NCBI RefSeq assembly: GCF_003703975.1
Contig: NZ_QTJY01000010.1
Span: 124,001 to 188,000 of the forward strand
Origin: Larkinella soli
GTDB lineage: Bacteria > Bacteroidota > Bacteroidia > Cytophagales > Spirosomataceae
Reading direction: 5' to 3'
Length of the DNA stretch: 64,000 bases
Shown: positions 40,972-49,917 of the stretch, in pieces
Layout: each line of letters starts with the position of its first letter
Position numbering within the stretch: the stretch's first letter is position 1
Position numbers and translations under genes: made by a program
The notes under the pieces: generated by a model
What the model was told of the DNA's origin: nothing
The model's database searches: none
The model's input: the letters and a program-made list of their open reading frames with translations, nothing else

Positions 40972-43614
40972 TCAGCAGGTTACCAGTTCTTCGTGAGGCT
41001 CCCGCGTGCCTTCCTGTTCGAGCAGCGACCGGATCATCGACACCGACTTGGCGATTTTCTCGGTCAGGTGTACGATCAGCGTTCCCGGTTCCGCCCGGTT
41101 GACCGCAAACTTCAGGGCTTCGCACTCGTCCGGGACGACCTGAATCGGCTTCTGCGGGTCGACCGACCGGATTCCTTCCGACACGAGTTGGATAATTTCG
41201 GCTTCCGGCCGCCCGCGGGCGTCTTCGTCCAGACGGATGACCACTTCGTCGAACATACCTCCGGCAATGGTACCCAGTTCGCGGATGTCTTCGTCGCGCC
41301 GGTCGCCGACCCCGGTGATGATGCCGGTTTTCCGTTTAAAATCAGTCGCCTGGATATATTCGGCCAGCGCCCGCAGGCCGTGCGGGTTGTGGGCATAATC
41401 GACCAGAATGCTGAACTCCCGGAACTTGAACCAGTTCATCCGGCCGGGGGTAGTTTCACTCGACGGCTCGAAGGTCCGCAGTCCGTCGGCGATGGCTTCG
41501 GGTGTCATGCCCTGGCAGTAGGCCGCCAGCGTGGCCGCCAGAATGTTCTCGACCATGAAGGTCGCCTTGCCGCCAAAGGCCAGCGGGATAGCTTCGACCC
41601 GTTCGATACGGAGGACCGCATCGCCCTGCCGAATCGTGATGAAACCGTCTTCATACACCGCAGCCAGACCGCCCGCCTTCAGGTGAGACACGATCCGCTC
41701 GCTGTCGGGACGGCGGCTGAACAGGGCCACCCGGCAGCTTACCCGTTCACGCATGCCGTAGGTATGGTCCTCGTCGGCGTTCAGGACGGCGTACCCGCCC
41801 GAACGCACGGTTTCCGGAATGACCGACTTGACCCGGGCCATGTCCTCGACGGTATGGATGCCGTTCAGACCCAGGTGGTCGGCGGCCACGTTGGTCACCA
41901 CCCCGACGTCGCAGTGTTCGAACGCCAGCCCGGAGCGCAGCATACCCCCACGGGCGCACTCCAGCACGGCGACCTCGACCGAACTATCCGTCAGCACCTT
42001 ACGGGCGCTGATCGGCCCGGTGCAGTCGCCTTCCTCGATGCAGAAATTACCGATATAAACCCCTTCGGTGGTCGTAAATCCCACCGTTTTGCCCTGATGC
42101 CGGAACAGGTGGGCCGTCAGCCGGGTCGTGGTCGTTTTGCCGTTCGTCCCGGTGATGGCGATAACCGGGATGCGGCCGTTTTCGTCGCCGGGGAACAGCA
42201 TTTCGGCAATGGCTTCCCCAACGGGCCGGGGTGTCCCTTCCGACGGGTGCGTGTGCATCCGCAGACCGGGGGCGGCATTGACCTCGATCACCACGGCCCC
42301 GGAGGGCTTCAGGGGCAGGGTCAGGTCTTCGGCGATCACGTCCACCCCGCAGATATCCAGCCCAACGGTCCGGGCCACGCGCTCGGCCATGAACGCTACC
42401 TCCGGATGAAGGAGGTCCGTTATGTCTACGGACGTACCGCCCGTGGAGAGGTTGGCCGTTTGTTTCAGCGAAAGCGTTTTACCGGCCGGAATCACCGAGT
42501 CCAGCGTCAGATTCTGCGCCTTCAGGTAGTCCTGCGAGCATTCGTCGACCACGATTTTGGTCAGCACGTTGAGGTGACCGTCCCCGCGACGGGGGTCCTG
42601 GTTGGCCTGATCGATCAGTTCGCGGACCGTCGAGACACCGTCGCCCGTTACCTGGGCCGGAACCCGCCGGGCAGCCGCCACCAGTTTGTAGTCGACCACC
42701 AGCAGGCGGTAATCGTCGCCGGTGATGAACTGTTCGACCACCACCCTGTCGGAGTGTTCTCTGGCCCGGTGGTAAGCAATAAACAGTTCTTCGGTCGTCC
42801 GGATGTTGGTCATTACCCCTCGGCCGTGGTTTCCGTCCAGCGGCTTGACCGTCAGCGGGAAGCTGATGGACCGAAGCACCTCCTGCAGGCCGCTTTCATC
42901 CTGAACCACTTCGCCCATCGGCACCGGAATACCGGCGGCTTCGAGCACCTGCTTGGTCACGCTTTTGTTGTCGGCGATTTCCACGCCGATGGCACCCGTC
43001 CGGCTGCTCATGGTGGCCTCAATGCGCTTCTGGCGGGCGCCGTAGCCCAGCTGGACATAGGAGTCGTTATCCAGGCGGATGAACGGAACGCCTTTCCGGA
43101 CGCAGGCTTCGACGATGGCGGAGGTGCTGGGGCCCATGCGATCCGATTCATACAGGTGCTTCAGCCGGGCGATGATGGCGTCAAGGTCGATCGGTCGATT
43201 ATCGATCAGGGCCTGGGCGATTTCAACGGCCTTACCGGCCGCATAGTAACCGGCACGTTCCTCACTATACGCAAAGATGACGTTGTAGACGCCCACCGGC
43301 CCGGCACCCCGGGTGCGGCCGAAGCCGACTTCAATACCGGCCAGTGCCTGAATTTCGAGGGCGATATGTTCGATCACGTGGCCCATCCAGGTCCCGTCCT
43401 GTACCCGGAAAAAGAAGCCGCCGGGCCGTCCTTCCGAACATTGGTGGGTATAAAGGCTGGGCAGAAGTTGCTTCAGTCGTTCGTAAAAGCCGTCGATGGT
43501 ATTGGTCGGACGCTCTTCCAGCTCTTCCAGATCGAGGGTCATGGCCACCAATTTCGTATACCGCACCGACCAGTTATTTGGGCCGCGAAAAAAGCGGATA
43601 TCCAGAATTTTCAT
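40972..43614 (-). CDS. cphA: Cyanophycin synthetase
   Basis: An 880-residue enzyme that builds the storage polymer cyanophycin from Asp and Arg with ATP. It has the N-terminal domain (about 1-160), an ATP-grasp domain (about 200-460, with PLTVKPLDGNHGRGVMTNIR and VIEVNAAPGLRMHTHP) that adds Asp, and a Mur-ligase-like domain (from about 485, ITGTNGKTTTTRLTAHLF) that adds Arg. This is the full two-catalytic-domain form, close to the usual 870-900 residues. It runs opposite to the isoaspartyl peptidase and in the same direction as cyanophycinase, with a repeat-filled gap of 457 bases between. Confidence 0.95.
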   Translation of the reverse strand: MKILDIRFFRGPNNWSVRYTKLVAMTLDLEELEERPTNTIDGFYERLKQLLPSLYTHQCSEGRPGGFFFRVQDGTWMGHVIEHIALEIQALAGIEVGFGRTRGAGPVGVYNVIFAYSEERAGYYAAGKAVEIAQALIDNRPIDLDAIIARLKHLYESDRMGPSTSAIVEACVRKGVPFIRLDNDSYVQLGYGARQKRIEATMSSRTGAIGVEIADNKSVTKQVLEAAGIPVPMGEVVQDESGLQEVLRSISFPLTVKPLDGNHGRGVMTNIRTTEELFIAYHRAREHSDRVVVEQFITGDDYRLLVVDYKLVAAARRVPAQVTGDGVSTVRELIDQANQDPRRGDGHLNVLTKIVVDECSQDYLKAQNLTLDSVIPAGKTLSLKQTANLSTGGTSVDITDLLHPEVAFMAERVARTVGLDICGVDVIAEDLTLPLKPSGAVVIEVNAAPGLRMHTHPSEGTPRPVGEAIAEMLFPGDENGRIPVIAITGTNGKTTTTRLTAHLFRHQGKTVGFTTTEGVYIGNFCIEEGDCTGPISARKVLTDSSVEVAVLECARGGMLRSGLAFEHCDVGVVTNVAADHLGLNGIHTVEDMARVKSVIPETVRSGGYAVLNADEDHTYGMRERVSCRVALFSRRPDSERIVSHLKAGGLAAVYEDGFITIRQGDAVLRIERVEAIPLAFGGKATFMVENILAATLAAYCQGMTPEAIADGLRTFEPSSETTPGRMNWFKFREFSILVDYAHNPHGLRALAEYIQATDFKRKTGIITGVGDRRDEDIRELGTIAGGMFDEVVIRLDEDARGRPEAEIIQLVSEGIRSVDPQKPIQVVPDECEALKFAVNRAEPGTLIVHLTEKIAKSVSMIRSLLEQEGTREPHEELVTC

Positions 43615-43966
43615 ACGTTTGAGTTGTTGTGCGTTCTATTGGCTTTCTTAAAACGGATAAAAACTCGTTTTGCTTTCCGGAATTGAATTTCTCGTATTAG
43701 CAGACTTAAAAAGGGTAATGTGGTTCGGGAAAAGGTAATTAATATACAATTTTTTATCGCCTGAATCCTGTTGCCTCCCTGCTTTTTGAGGCAATGGCCC
43801 GGGGGGAAGGCCGATCGTTTACCCCCGGGCCTGTTTACCCTTGCCCCCTGAAGGGGAGCTTTGCCAGATCCCACTCTCCCTTTAGAGATTGTTTAGGGAG
43901 GGAAGATCAACCACCCCCAACCCCCTGAAGAGGGCTTAGCTTCGCCCGGTAGGGGGCTTGCGGGTA

Positions 43967-44074
43967 GCTACAACCATCGGGTCGCAACGCGACCTAAATG
44001 CCGGCATGGTGGGTAGGGGATGAAACGCCGTGTTGGTCCTGGAGTAGGTCGCGTAGCGACCCGATGGTTGTAGC
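43967..44074. repeat. Inverted repeat with 30-bp arms
   Basis: GCTACAACCATCGGGTCGCA.. (43967-43996) and its reverse complement (44045-44074) match at 29 of 30 positions around a 48-base loop. Within each arm GGTCGC and GCGACC form a small inner hairpin. I recall related GTCGCGACC-GATGG sequences as dispersed repeats in Bacteroidota, but only one copy is present here. Confidence 0.85.
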
Positions 44075-44283
44075 CACGACCGGACCACCCCACCCCGGCA
44101 GTGCCGTCAGGCACGGAACCCCTTCCCCAAACCACTTCTGAGAGGGTTTAGGGTAAAGACCTGAGAGACGTTTGTAGCTGCCAACGGGCTGAAAGTAGCG
44201 AAGCAGTGCCTTCAGGCACTTTCACTTCCGTAAAATACCGGGAAGCGACTATTTTAGTGCTGGTGTTTGCTGAACATCTTTTT

Positions 44284-44291
44284 TAGCTTTG
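44284..44291 (+). promoter_or_regulatory. -7 element of the small HTH gene
   Basis: TAGCTTTG fits TAnnTTTG exactly, 23 bases before the ATG at 44314. The nearest TTG (44267-44269) is only 14 bases upstream, so the -33 element is weak. Confidence 0.5.
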
Positions 44292-44313
44292 TGGCCATAC
44301 AAACTACCCGACC

Positions 44314-44730
44314 ATGCCGAAAACGATTCATCAGGGCCGAAATGTGAAACGCTTCCGGGAGATGCTCGGCATCAAGCAGGAAGCCTTAGCCTTCGAGCTG
44401 GGCGAGGACTGGAACCAGCGAAAAATCTTGGTGCTGGAGCAGAAAGAAGACATCGAGCCGGAGTTGCTGGACCAACTGGCCCGCGTGCTGAAAGTGCCGG
44501 CCGAGGCCATCCGGAACTTCGATGAGGAAACCGCCATGTTCAACATTCAGCACAATTACGAGGGATCTTCCGTCAATTCCAGTCCCGTCAATTCCCATTC
44601 GATAAATCCCACCATGCATACACATTGTACCTTCAATCCCATCGATAAAGTTGTAGAACTCTACGAACGACTTCTCGAGGCCGAAAAAGAAAAGGCCGAA
44701 CTGTACCAAAAGCTTTATCAAGAAAAGTAG
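44314..44730 (+). CDS. XRE-family helix-turn-helix protein with C-terminal coiled coil
   Basis: A 138-residue protein. Residues about 8-60 form a Cro/C1-type helix-turn-helix (KRFREMLGIKQEALAFELGE, then LEQKEDIEPELLDQLARVL). A middle segment (about 78-105) is rich in Asn, Ser and His and low in predicted structure, then a short coiled coil (KVVELYERLLEAEKEKAELY). Proteins with this layout are common in Bacteroidota, often in several copies per genome; function is unknown. It is an isolated gene in a repeat island, with its own -7 element. Confidence 0.88.
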   Translation: MPKTIHQGRNVKRFREMLGIKQEALAFELGEDWNQRKILVLEQKEDIEPELLDQLARVLKVPAEAIRNFDEETAMFNIQHNYEGSSVNSSPVNSHSINPTMHTHCTFNPIDKVVELYERLLEAEKEKAELYQKLYQEK

Positions 44731-44800
44731 GCGAAGAACACCCCGCACCGGGGGCTTGGCTTTCAGGGGGTTAGGAGTTTAATGAACAATCCTCAGGAAA

Positions 44801-44904
44801 ACCACCCCCCATCCCCCTCCTTACCAAGGAGGGGGTGGCTTCGCAGGGACTGGGGATTGGCAGCGCACTCCCCCTCCTGTTTTAGGAGGGGGGCGGGGGG
44901 TGGT
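44801..44904. repeat. Cloverleaf-like palindromic repeat, copy 3 (inverted orientation)
   Basis: The outer arms ACCACCCCCC/GGGGGGTGGT and both inner hairpins (CCCCCTCCTTACCAAGGAGG and CCCCCTCCTGTTTTAGGAGG) are present, with the central GCTTCGCAGGG..GGCAGCGCACT order reversed relative to copies 1 and 2. Its last base overlaps the stop codon of the SDR gene, transcribed toward it. Confidence 0.85.
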
Positions 44905-45668
44905 TAGAACCCGATCGAATTCCCCCCGTCGACCGGCAGGGAGGCTCCGGTGATGTAGCGGGCGCCGTCGGAGGCCAGAAAAACGGCCGCGTGGCCGATG
45001 TCTTCGGGTTTGCCGAAGTGGCCCATCGGCGTCCGGCGAAGGGCGCGGTCGCGACGGTCGGGGTCACCGCCCATAGCTTTTCGGCTCATCTCGGTTTCGA
45101 TAAACCCGGGCGCGATGGCGTTGACGCGGACGCCGTGGCCGGAAAACTCCGACGCCAGAATGCGTACCATCCCCTCCACCGCCGATTTGGAAGCCCCGTA
45201 GGCCGCCACCCGGTCGATGCCGTAGTAGGCGGCCATCGAGGTAATCATCAGAAGGCAGCCGCTGCGCCGTTCCACCATCCGGCGGGCGCAGGCCCGCGTC
45301 AGGGCAAATACCGCATGTAAGTTCGTGTGAACGATGCGGGCAAACTCCTCGTCGGTCACCTCCAGCGCGGGTTTTTTCAGATTGATGCCGGCATTGTTGA
45401 CCAGGATGTCGACCGGCCCGACGGTGGTTTCGATCTGCTCTACCAGCCCTTCCAGCGACCCGAGGTCGGTCACGTCGTTGGTGACATAATGCGCCTGCCC
45501 GCCGAGCAACGCGACGGCCTCCTTCAGCGGCTCTTCGCGCCGGCCCGTGATGACCACCTGCGCCCCGGCTTCGACCATGCAGCGGGCGATGTCGAACCCG
45601 ATGCCGGTGCCGCCCCCGGTGATCAGCGCGACCTTCCCGGACAATGAAAAAATGGACTTCTGACTCAC
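44904..45668 (-). CDS. SDR-family oxidoreductase of the uronate operon
   Basis: A 254-residue short-chain dehydrogenase. NAD(P) binding is at ALITGGGTGIGFDIA, the NAG motif at DILVNNAGINLKKP, and the catalytic Ser-Tyr-Lys at MITSMAAYYGIDRVAAYGAS and the following K. It resembles gluconate 5-dehydrogenase and 2-deoxygluconate dehydrogenase enzymes. As the last gene of an operon with mannonate dehydratase, it may reduce fructuronate to mannonate, the job of UxuB in E. coli, but by a different fold; this is inference. A cloverleaf repeat begins at its stop codon. Confidence 0.85.
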   Translation of the reverse strand: MSQKSIFSLSGKVALITGGGTGIGFDIARCMVEAGAQVVITGRREEPLKEAVALLGGQAHYVTNDVTDLGSLEGLVEQIETTVGPVDILVNNAGINLKKPALEVTDEEFARIVHTNLHAVFALTRACARRMVERRSGCLLMITSMAAYYGIDRVAAYGASKSAVEGMVRILASEFSGHGVRVNAIAPGFIETEMSRKAMGGDPDRRDRALRRTPMGHFGKPEDIGHAAVFLASDGARYITGASLPVDGGNSIGF

Positions 45669-45688
45669 GATATAGAGATAATAACAGT

Positions 45689-46954
45689 TTAAAATGGTTG
45701 GGCAGACGCCGTCGGCCGGGGTTCCGCCGAACGGTTCCGGGCCTGTTCGGCCAGTGACCGTTCGATGCCCAATTCGAGGCCGCGCAGTTCGGCCAGCCCG
45801 CGGAGCCGGCCGATGGCCGAATAACCGGGATAGGTCCGTTTGCCGGAATTCAGGTCGTCGAGCATCTGGTGGCCGTGGTCCGGGCGCATCGGAATGGACG
45901 TTTCCCCTACTCCGGCCCGCTCCCGGCGCTGCTGTTCCAGCACGATCTCCTTGACAACGGCAAACATGTCAACGTCTCCCGCCAGGTGGTCGGCTTCGTA
46001 AAAATTGCGCGGGTCGGCTTCGCGTTTGGTGGTGCGCAGATGCACAAAATGGATGCGGTCGCCGAAGCGCCGGATCATGCCGGGCAGGTCGTTGTCGGGC
46101 CGGATGCCGAGCGAGCCGGTGCAGAACGTGATGCCGTTGGCCCGCAGGTCGCAGGCCGCCATCAGCTGCGCCAGATCGGCTTCGGTGCTGACCACCCGCG
46201 GCAGACCGAGCAGCGGCCTCGGCGGGTCGTCGGGGTGAATGCAGAGGTTCACACCCGCTTCCGCGGCTACCGGAGCCACTTCCCCGATAAAATAATACAG
46301 ATTCTCGCGCAGTTCCCGGTCGCCGATGGAGCCGTATTCGTCGAGCAGGCCCTGGAAGGTGGTCAGCGTGAAGCTTTCTTCGGAACCGGGCAGGCCGAGC
46401 AGCACGATGTTGCCCAGTTCCGTGACGGCTTCGGCACTCATGCGTTCGAACTTCTTCCGGGCGGCTTCGGAGGTTTCCGGCTCGTAGTGGGCTTCGGCGC
46501 CCGGCCGTTTCAGGATGCAGAGATCGAATACCGCAAAGTCCTCCCAGACGAACCGCAGCGCCCGCGAACCGTCGGGCATCTCGTAGCTGAGATTGGTCCG
46601 CGACCAGTCGAGCACCGGCATGAAGTTATAACAGACCGTCCGGATGCCGCAGGCGGCCAGGTTCCGCAGGGACTGCTTATAGTTTTCGATATACCGGGCG
46701 CGCGTCGGCCGGCCTTTCTTGATGTCTTCGTGGACCGGCAGGCTCTCCACCACCGCCCAGTGCAGGGACGAATAGGTGCCGTTGGCGGCCCCGACGAGCC
46801 GGATGCGTTCCTCGATGTCGGCGATTTCCCACACCGCACCGACCGGTATCTGGTGCAGGGCGGTGACGACGCCCGTACAGCCGGCCTGCCGGATGTCCAT
46901 CAGGGAAACCGGGTCTTTCGGCCCGAACCACCGCATGGTTTGTAACATTCCCAT
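45689..46954 (-). CDS. uxuA: Mannonate dehydratase
   Basis: A 421-residue metal-dependent TIM-barrel enzyme that dehydrates D-mannonate to 2-keto-3-deoxygluconate in glucuronate breakdown. MLQTMRWFGPKDPVSLMDIR opens the UxuA family sequence; NLCIHPDDPPRPLLGLPRVV and IHFVHLRTTKREADPRNFYE carry metal and substrate residues, and MRPDHGHQMLDDL is near the C-terminus. ATG 46954 or, two codons on, ATG 46948 could start it. It lies three bases after the symporter gene and twenty bases before the SDR gene. Confidence 0.94.
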   Translation of the reverse strand: MGMLQTMRWFGPKDPVSLMDIRQAGCTGVVTALHQIPVGAVWEIADIEERIRLVGAANGTYSSLHWAVVESLPVHEDIKKGRPTRARYIENYKQSLRNLAACGIRTVCYNFMPVLDWSRTNLSYEMPDGSRALRFVWEDFAVFDLCILKRPGAEAHYEPETSEAARKKFERMSAEAVTELGNIVLLGLPGSEESFTLTTFQGLLDEYGSIGDRELRENLYYFIGEVAPVAAEAGVNLCIHPDDPPRPLLGLPRVVSTEADLAQLMAACDLRANGITFCTGSLGIRPDNDLPGMIRRFGDRIHFVHLRTTKREADPRNFYEADHLAGDVDMFAVVKEIVLEQQRRERAGVGETSIPMRPDHGHQMLDDLNSGKRTYPGYSAIGRLRGLAELRGLELGIERSLAEQARNRSAEPRPTASAQPF

Positions 46955-46957
46955 CTT

Positions 46958-48598
46958 TTAAAAGAATATGCCCCACAGCACCACCAGCATCACGCCCAGA
47001 ATGACCGAAGCAATGATGTTCTGACGACGCCGTGACCGGCTTTCAATTTTATAATCTTCGGTTAAATCGACGTTTCCGGCGTATTCGAACGTCATGCCGT
47101 CGAGTTTTTCCTGCGCCGGGCGCTCGGTAGCCAGGCTGATGACGATCAGCAGCAGGATCGAGATCACGAACAGGATGATCGCAAAGTGCATGAAGTTCAT
47201 CTCGACCATGGTTTTAATAAACGGGTTGCTGAAGGGGCTGTTTTTATGGATCACCTCCAGCACGAACCGCAGCAGGCCCAGCACGAAACCGGTCCAAAGC
47301 ACCACGGCGGCCCCTTTGGCGTTGGCGCGGGGCCAGAGCAGCCCCACCAGAAACACGCAGGCAATCGGCGGACTGATGTAGCCCTGCACGCTTTGCAGGT
47401 AGACGTACAGCTGATCCGACAGCACGTTGACCAGCGGCACCCACAGCAGACTCACCGCCACCAGCACCACCGTCGAGATCCGCCCGAAGTTCACGAGCCG
47501 CTTCTCCGACGCGTCGGGGTTGAATTTCTGGTAGACGTCGAGGGTCATCAGCGTGGAGGCACTGTTGAAAACGGCCGCCAGCGAGGCCATGAGGGCAGCC
47601 AGCAGCGAGGCCACCACCAGCCCCCGGAAGCCGGTCGGCAGGAGGTATTTCACCATAACCGGATACACGTCGTTCGGGCTGATTTTCTGCCCCGGCATCA
47701 GCAGCCCTTTCTGCTGGAGGCCGTAACAGATCAGGCCCGGCAGGATCAGGATGAAGACCGGCAGCACCTTCAGAAACCCGGCGAAAACGGTCCCGGATTT
47801 GGCATGGTCGATGTTTTTGGCCGCCAGCACCCGCTGCACGATGCTCTGGTCCGTACACCAGTACCAGATGCCGACGATGTAGGGCGCGATGATGACGCCC
47901 GTCCACGGAAAATCCGGGTCGGTCATGGGCTTGAACATCGACAGGTGGCCGTCGGGCACGGTCCGGACGAGTTCGTCCCAGCCGCCGAGCTTATCCAGCC
48001 CGATCCAGGTCAGGGCAATGGCCCCGATGAGCAGGATAAAGGTCTGAATCAGTTCCGTATAGATCACGGCGGCCATCCCGCCCGCGATGGTGTAGATACC
48101 GGTCGCGACGACGAGCAGGATGGATGAGGTGTAAAGATCCCAGCCCATCACCTGCTTGAGCAGAATCCCGACGGCGAACAGGTGGACGGAGATTTTAGTC
48201 AGGATGTAGGCGATGATCGAAACGGAGCTGAGATACCAGCGGCTGGCCGGGCTATACCGACGCTCCAGAAACTCCGGCATGGTGAACACCCCGGATTTGA
48301 GGTAAAACGGCACGAACACCCAGCCCAGAATGAGCAGGCAGACGCTCGCCGACCACTCGAAATTCCCGGCGGCCAGCCCCGAACTGTAGCCGGAGCCGGA
48401 CAGCCCGATGAAATGTTCGGTGGAGATGTTGGAGGCAAACAGAGAGGCCCCGACGGCAAACCAGCCGACGTGCCGCCCGGCCAGAAAATACTCGGTACTG
48501 CTGCGCTCCTTCCGGGAAAAGTAAAACCCGATGGCAAAGACGATGACGAAATAGAGGCCGATGATGGCGTAATCGATCAAACCGAATTCAAGGTTCAT
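46958..48598 (-). CDS. Sodium:solute symporter (SSS family)
   Basis: A 546-residue carrier with about fourteen predicted transmembrane helices. Family landmarks are RKERSSTEYFLAGRHVGWF, the ASNISTEHFIGLSGSGYSSG Na-binding region and a GMAAVIYTELIQTFILLIG helix. The sugar/uronate branch is likely from its place between the glucuronoyl esterase and mannonate dehydratase genes. It probably imports the released uronate or aldonate across the inner membrane. It overlaps no gene but is tightly packed (15 and 3 base gaps). Confidence 0.92.
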   Translation of the reverse strand: MNLEFGLIDYAIIGLYFVIVFAIGFYFSRKERSSTEYFLAGRHVGWFAVGASLFASNISTEHFIGLSGSGYSSGLAAGNFEWSASVCLLILGWVFVPFYLKSGVFTMPEFLERRYSPASRWYLSSVSIIAYILTKISVHLFAVGILLKQVMGWDLYTSSILLVVATGIYTIAGGMAAVIYTELIQTFILLIGAIALTWIGLDKLGGWDELVRTVPDGHLSMFKPMTDPDFPWTGVIIAPYIVGIWYWCTDQSIVQRVLAAKNIDHAKSGTVFAGFLKVLPVFILILPGLICYGLQQKGLLMPGQKISPNDVYPVMVKYLLPTGFRGLVVASLLAALMASLAAVFNSASTLMTLDVYQKFNPDASEKRLVNFGRISTVVLVAVSLLWVPLVNVLSDQLYVYLQSVQGYISPPIACVFLVGLLWPRANAKGAAVVLWTGFVLGLLRFVLEVIHKNSPFSNPFIKTMVEMNFMHFAIILFVISILLLIVISLATERPAQEKLDGMTFEYAGNVDLTEDYKIESRSRRRQNIIASVILGVMLVVLWGIFF

Positions 48599-48613
48599 AG
48601 ATTGGTATACAGG

Positions 48614-49900
48614 TTACTTTTTCAGATGCAGATCGGCGAAGTTCAGGAACTGATCCCAGTCGAAGGCCGTCACTTCGTGCTTGCCGGTGCGGTAATGATA
48701 GCCGATGGTTTTCCGGATGGGCTGGTTCAGCGGGGGCATCCGGTCGGTGCCGAGGTCCTGAGCGCCCAGCAGGCGGTAAACCGGCCCGGCGGCTACGCAG
48801 GCCAGAAATTCACCCCTCGGGTCGCCCCATTTGTCGTCTTCGGCTCCGGTGATGTAGACCGGCCGGGGGGCGATCAGGGCGATCAGTTCGTGGGCGTCGA
48901 CGGGCAGCTTTTCCTCCTGATCGACGTACTGCCGGAAATTTCCGGCGAACCAGTACGGAAACGAACCGGCCAGATTACGAACCCGCTCGCCGTAATCGCG
49001 CCGGTAAAGCGAAGCGCCCCCCTCCCCCGACAAGACCGACAGCACCATCGCAAACCGCGTGTCCTGCGCCCCGGCCCACAAAACCGCCTTGCCGAGCCGC
49101 GAAAAACCCAGCACCGCCACCCGCCGGGCGTCGACGGCCTTGTCGGTCTGGAGATAATCCAGCGCCCGGCTGAGGCCGTACGACCAGGCCCCGATGGCGC
49201 CCCAGTCGTCGGGGGCGAGCTCGGTCTGGCCCGGTTTGTAAAACAGCGGCCGGATGCCGTGGACGACGGCACCCTTGAAATCAGGTTCGATGTCCTGATA
49301 GCAGACCGTTGCGAAGCCGTAGCCCCGCGCCAGCACTTTCTCCACGTCGAAACCCTTGTCCCGCCCGCGCGATTCCTCGGGGGCCTGCATCCGTTCGTGG
49401 GTTTTCCCGGACCAGACCGTGGCCCGTTTGACGGCGGGGTCGGTCGTGACGGTATGGTTGCCGAAGAAATTCGTCGAGAAAATGACCGGCACCGGTTTGG
49501 TGGCGTCGGCGGGCAGGTAGATCAGGATGTCCTCTTTGGGGCCGTCTTCCCTTTTCGGGGAAAAATAAATGGTTACCTGCCGCCGGACGGCTTTTCCGCC
49601 CAGAGCCTGCTTATCTTCCTCAAAAACCTTGTAATTGATGGATTTAGGCGGTTCGGGACTGCGACCGTAGATGTTCTCGGCAAACAGTTCCATCAGTTCC
49701 GGTCGCCGTCGCCGGGTCCAGTCCTTCGCGGTCCGGACGGGTTTGCCGTCGCGGAACACCAGCGGGTCGGGGAGCGTAAAGGTGCCGGCTTTGGCTTCGT
49801 CGTAGTTGGCCGCCGGGGCCTGGGCCTGAGCCGCTGCGCCGATCAGGAGCGCAGCCACCAGACCCAGACCGCCCTGCGGCCGCATTCGAAGATGAATCAT
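48614..49900 (-). CDS. Glucuronoyl esterase-like protein (CE15)
   Basis: A 428-residue exported alpha/beta-hydrolase. A signal peptide ends near AAAQAQA. The CE15 nucleophile elbow is GFSRLGKAVLWAGAQD (Ser), the SGEGGASLYRRDYGE loop is the conserved Arg-containing region, and TGKHEVTAFDWDQFLNFAD supplies the His. CE15 esterases cut the ester between 4-O-methyl-glucuronic acid and lignin or other alcohols. Its place in an operon with mannonate dehydratase and a symporter fits release and use of glucuronate from plant cell walls. Exact ester specificity is not provable from sequence. Confidence 0.88.
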   Translation of the reverse strand: MIHLRMRPQGGLGLVAALLIGAAAQAQAPAANYDEAKAGTFTLPDPLVFRDGKPVRTAKDWTRRRRPELMELFAENIYGRSPEPPKSINYKVFEEDKQALGGKAVRRQVTIYFSPKREDGPKEDILIYLPADATKPVPVIFSTNFFGNHTVTTDPAVKRATVWSGKTHERMQAPEESRGRDKGFDVEKVLARGYGFATVCYQDIEPDFKGAVVHGIRPLFYKPGQTELAPDDWGAIGAWSYGLSRALDYLQTDKAVDARRVAVLGFSRLGKAVLWAGAQDTRFAMVLSVLSGEGGASLYRRDYGERVRNLAGSFPYWFAGNFRQYVDQEEKLPVDAHELIALIAPRPVYITGAEDDKWGDPRGEFLACVAAGPVYRLLGAQDLGTDRMPPLNQPIRKTIGYHYRTGKHEVTAFDWDQFLNFADLHLKK

Positions 49901-49917
49901 TCGGTACGGCGTTTGGC

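Larger units (their letters stand above)
43615..44313. other. Repeat-rich intergenic island
   Basis: About 700 bases without a convincing gene between divergent cphA and the small HTH gene. It holds the TTGCCTC/GAGGCAA hairpin (43771-43794), a GGCCCGGGGG/CCCCCGGGCC stem near 43796-43830, fragments of the cloverleaf repeat (around 43911-43950 and 44083-44100), the 30-bp-arm hairpin at 43967-44074 and a TGCCTTCAGGCA palindrome near 44208-44219. The cphA promoter should be at the left end, but I see no exact TAnnTTTG there. Confidence 0.7.

Noticed and set aside
40993-43686. An 897-codon plus-strand frame over cphA
   Set aside because: It is antisense to cyanophycin synthetase, which has clear domains; the plus-strand translation shows no known motif.
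43615-44313. A hidden gene in the repeat island
   Set aside because: No open frame with a credible protein was seen; the small frames run through palindromes.
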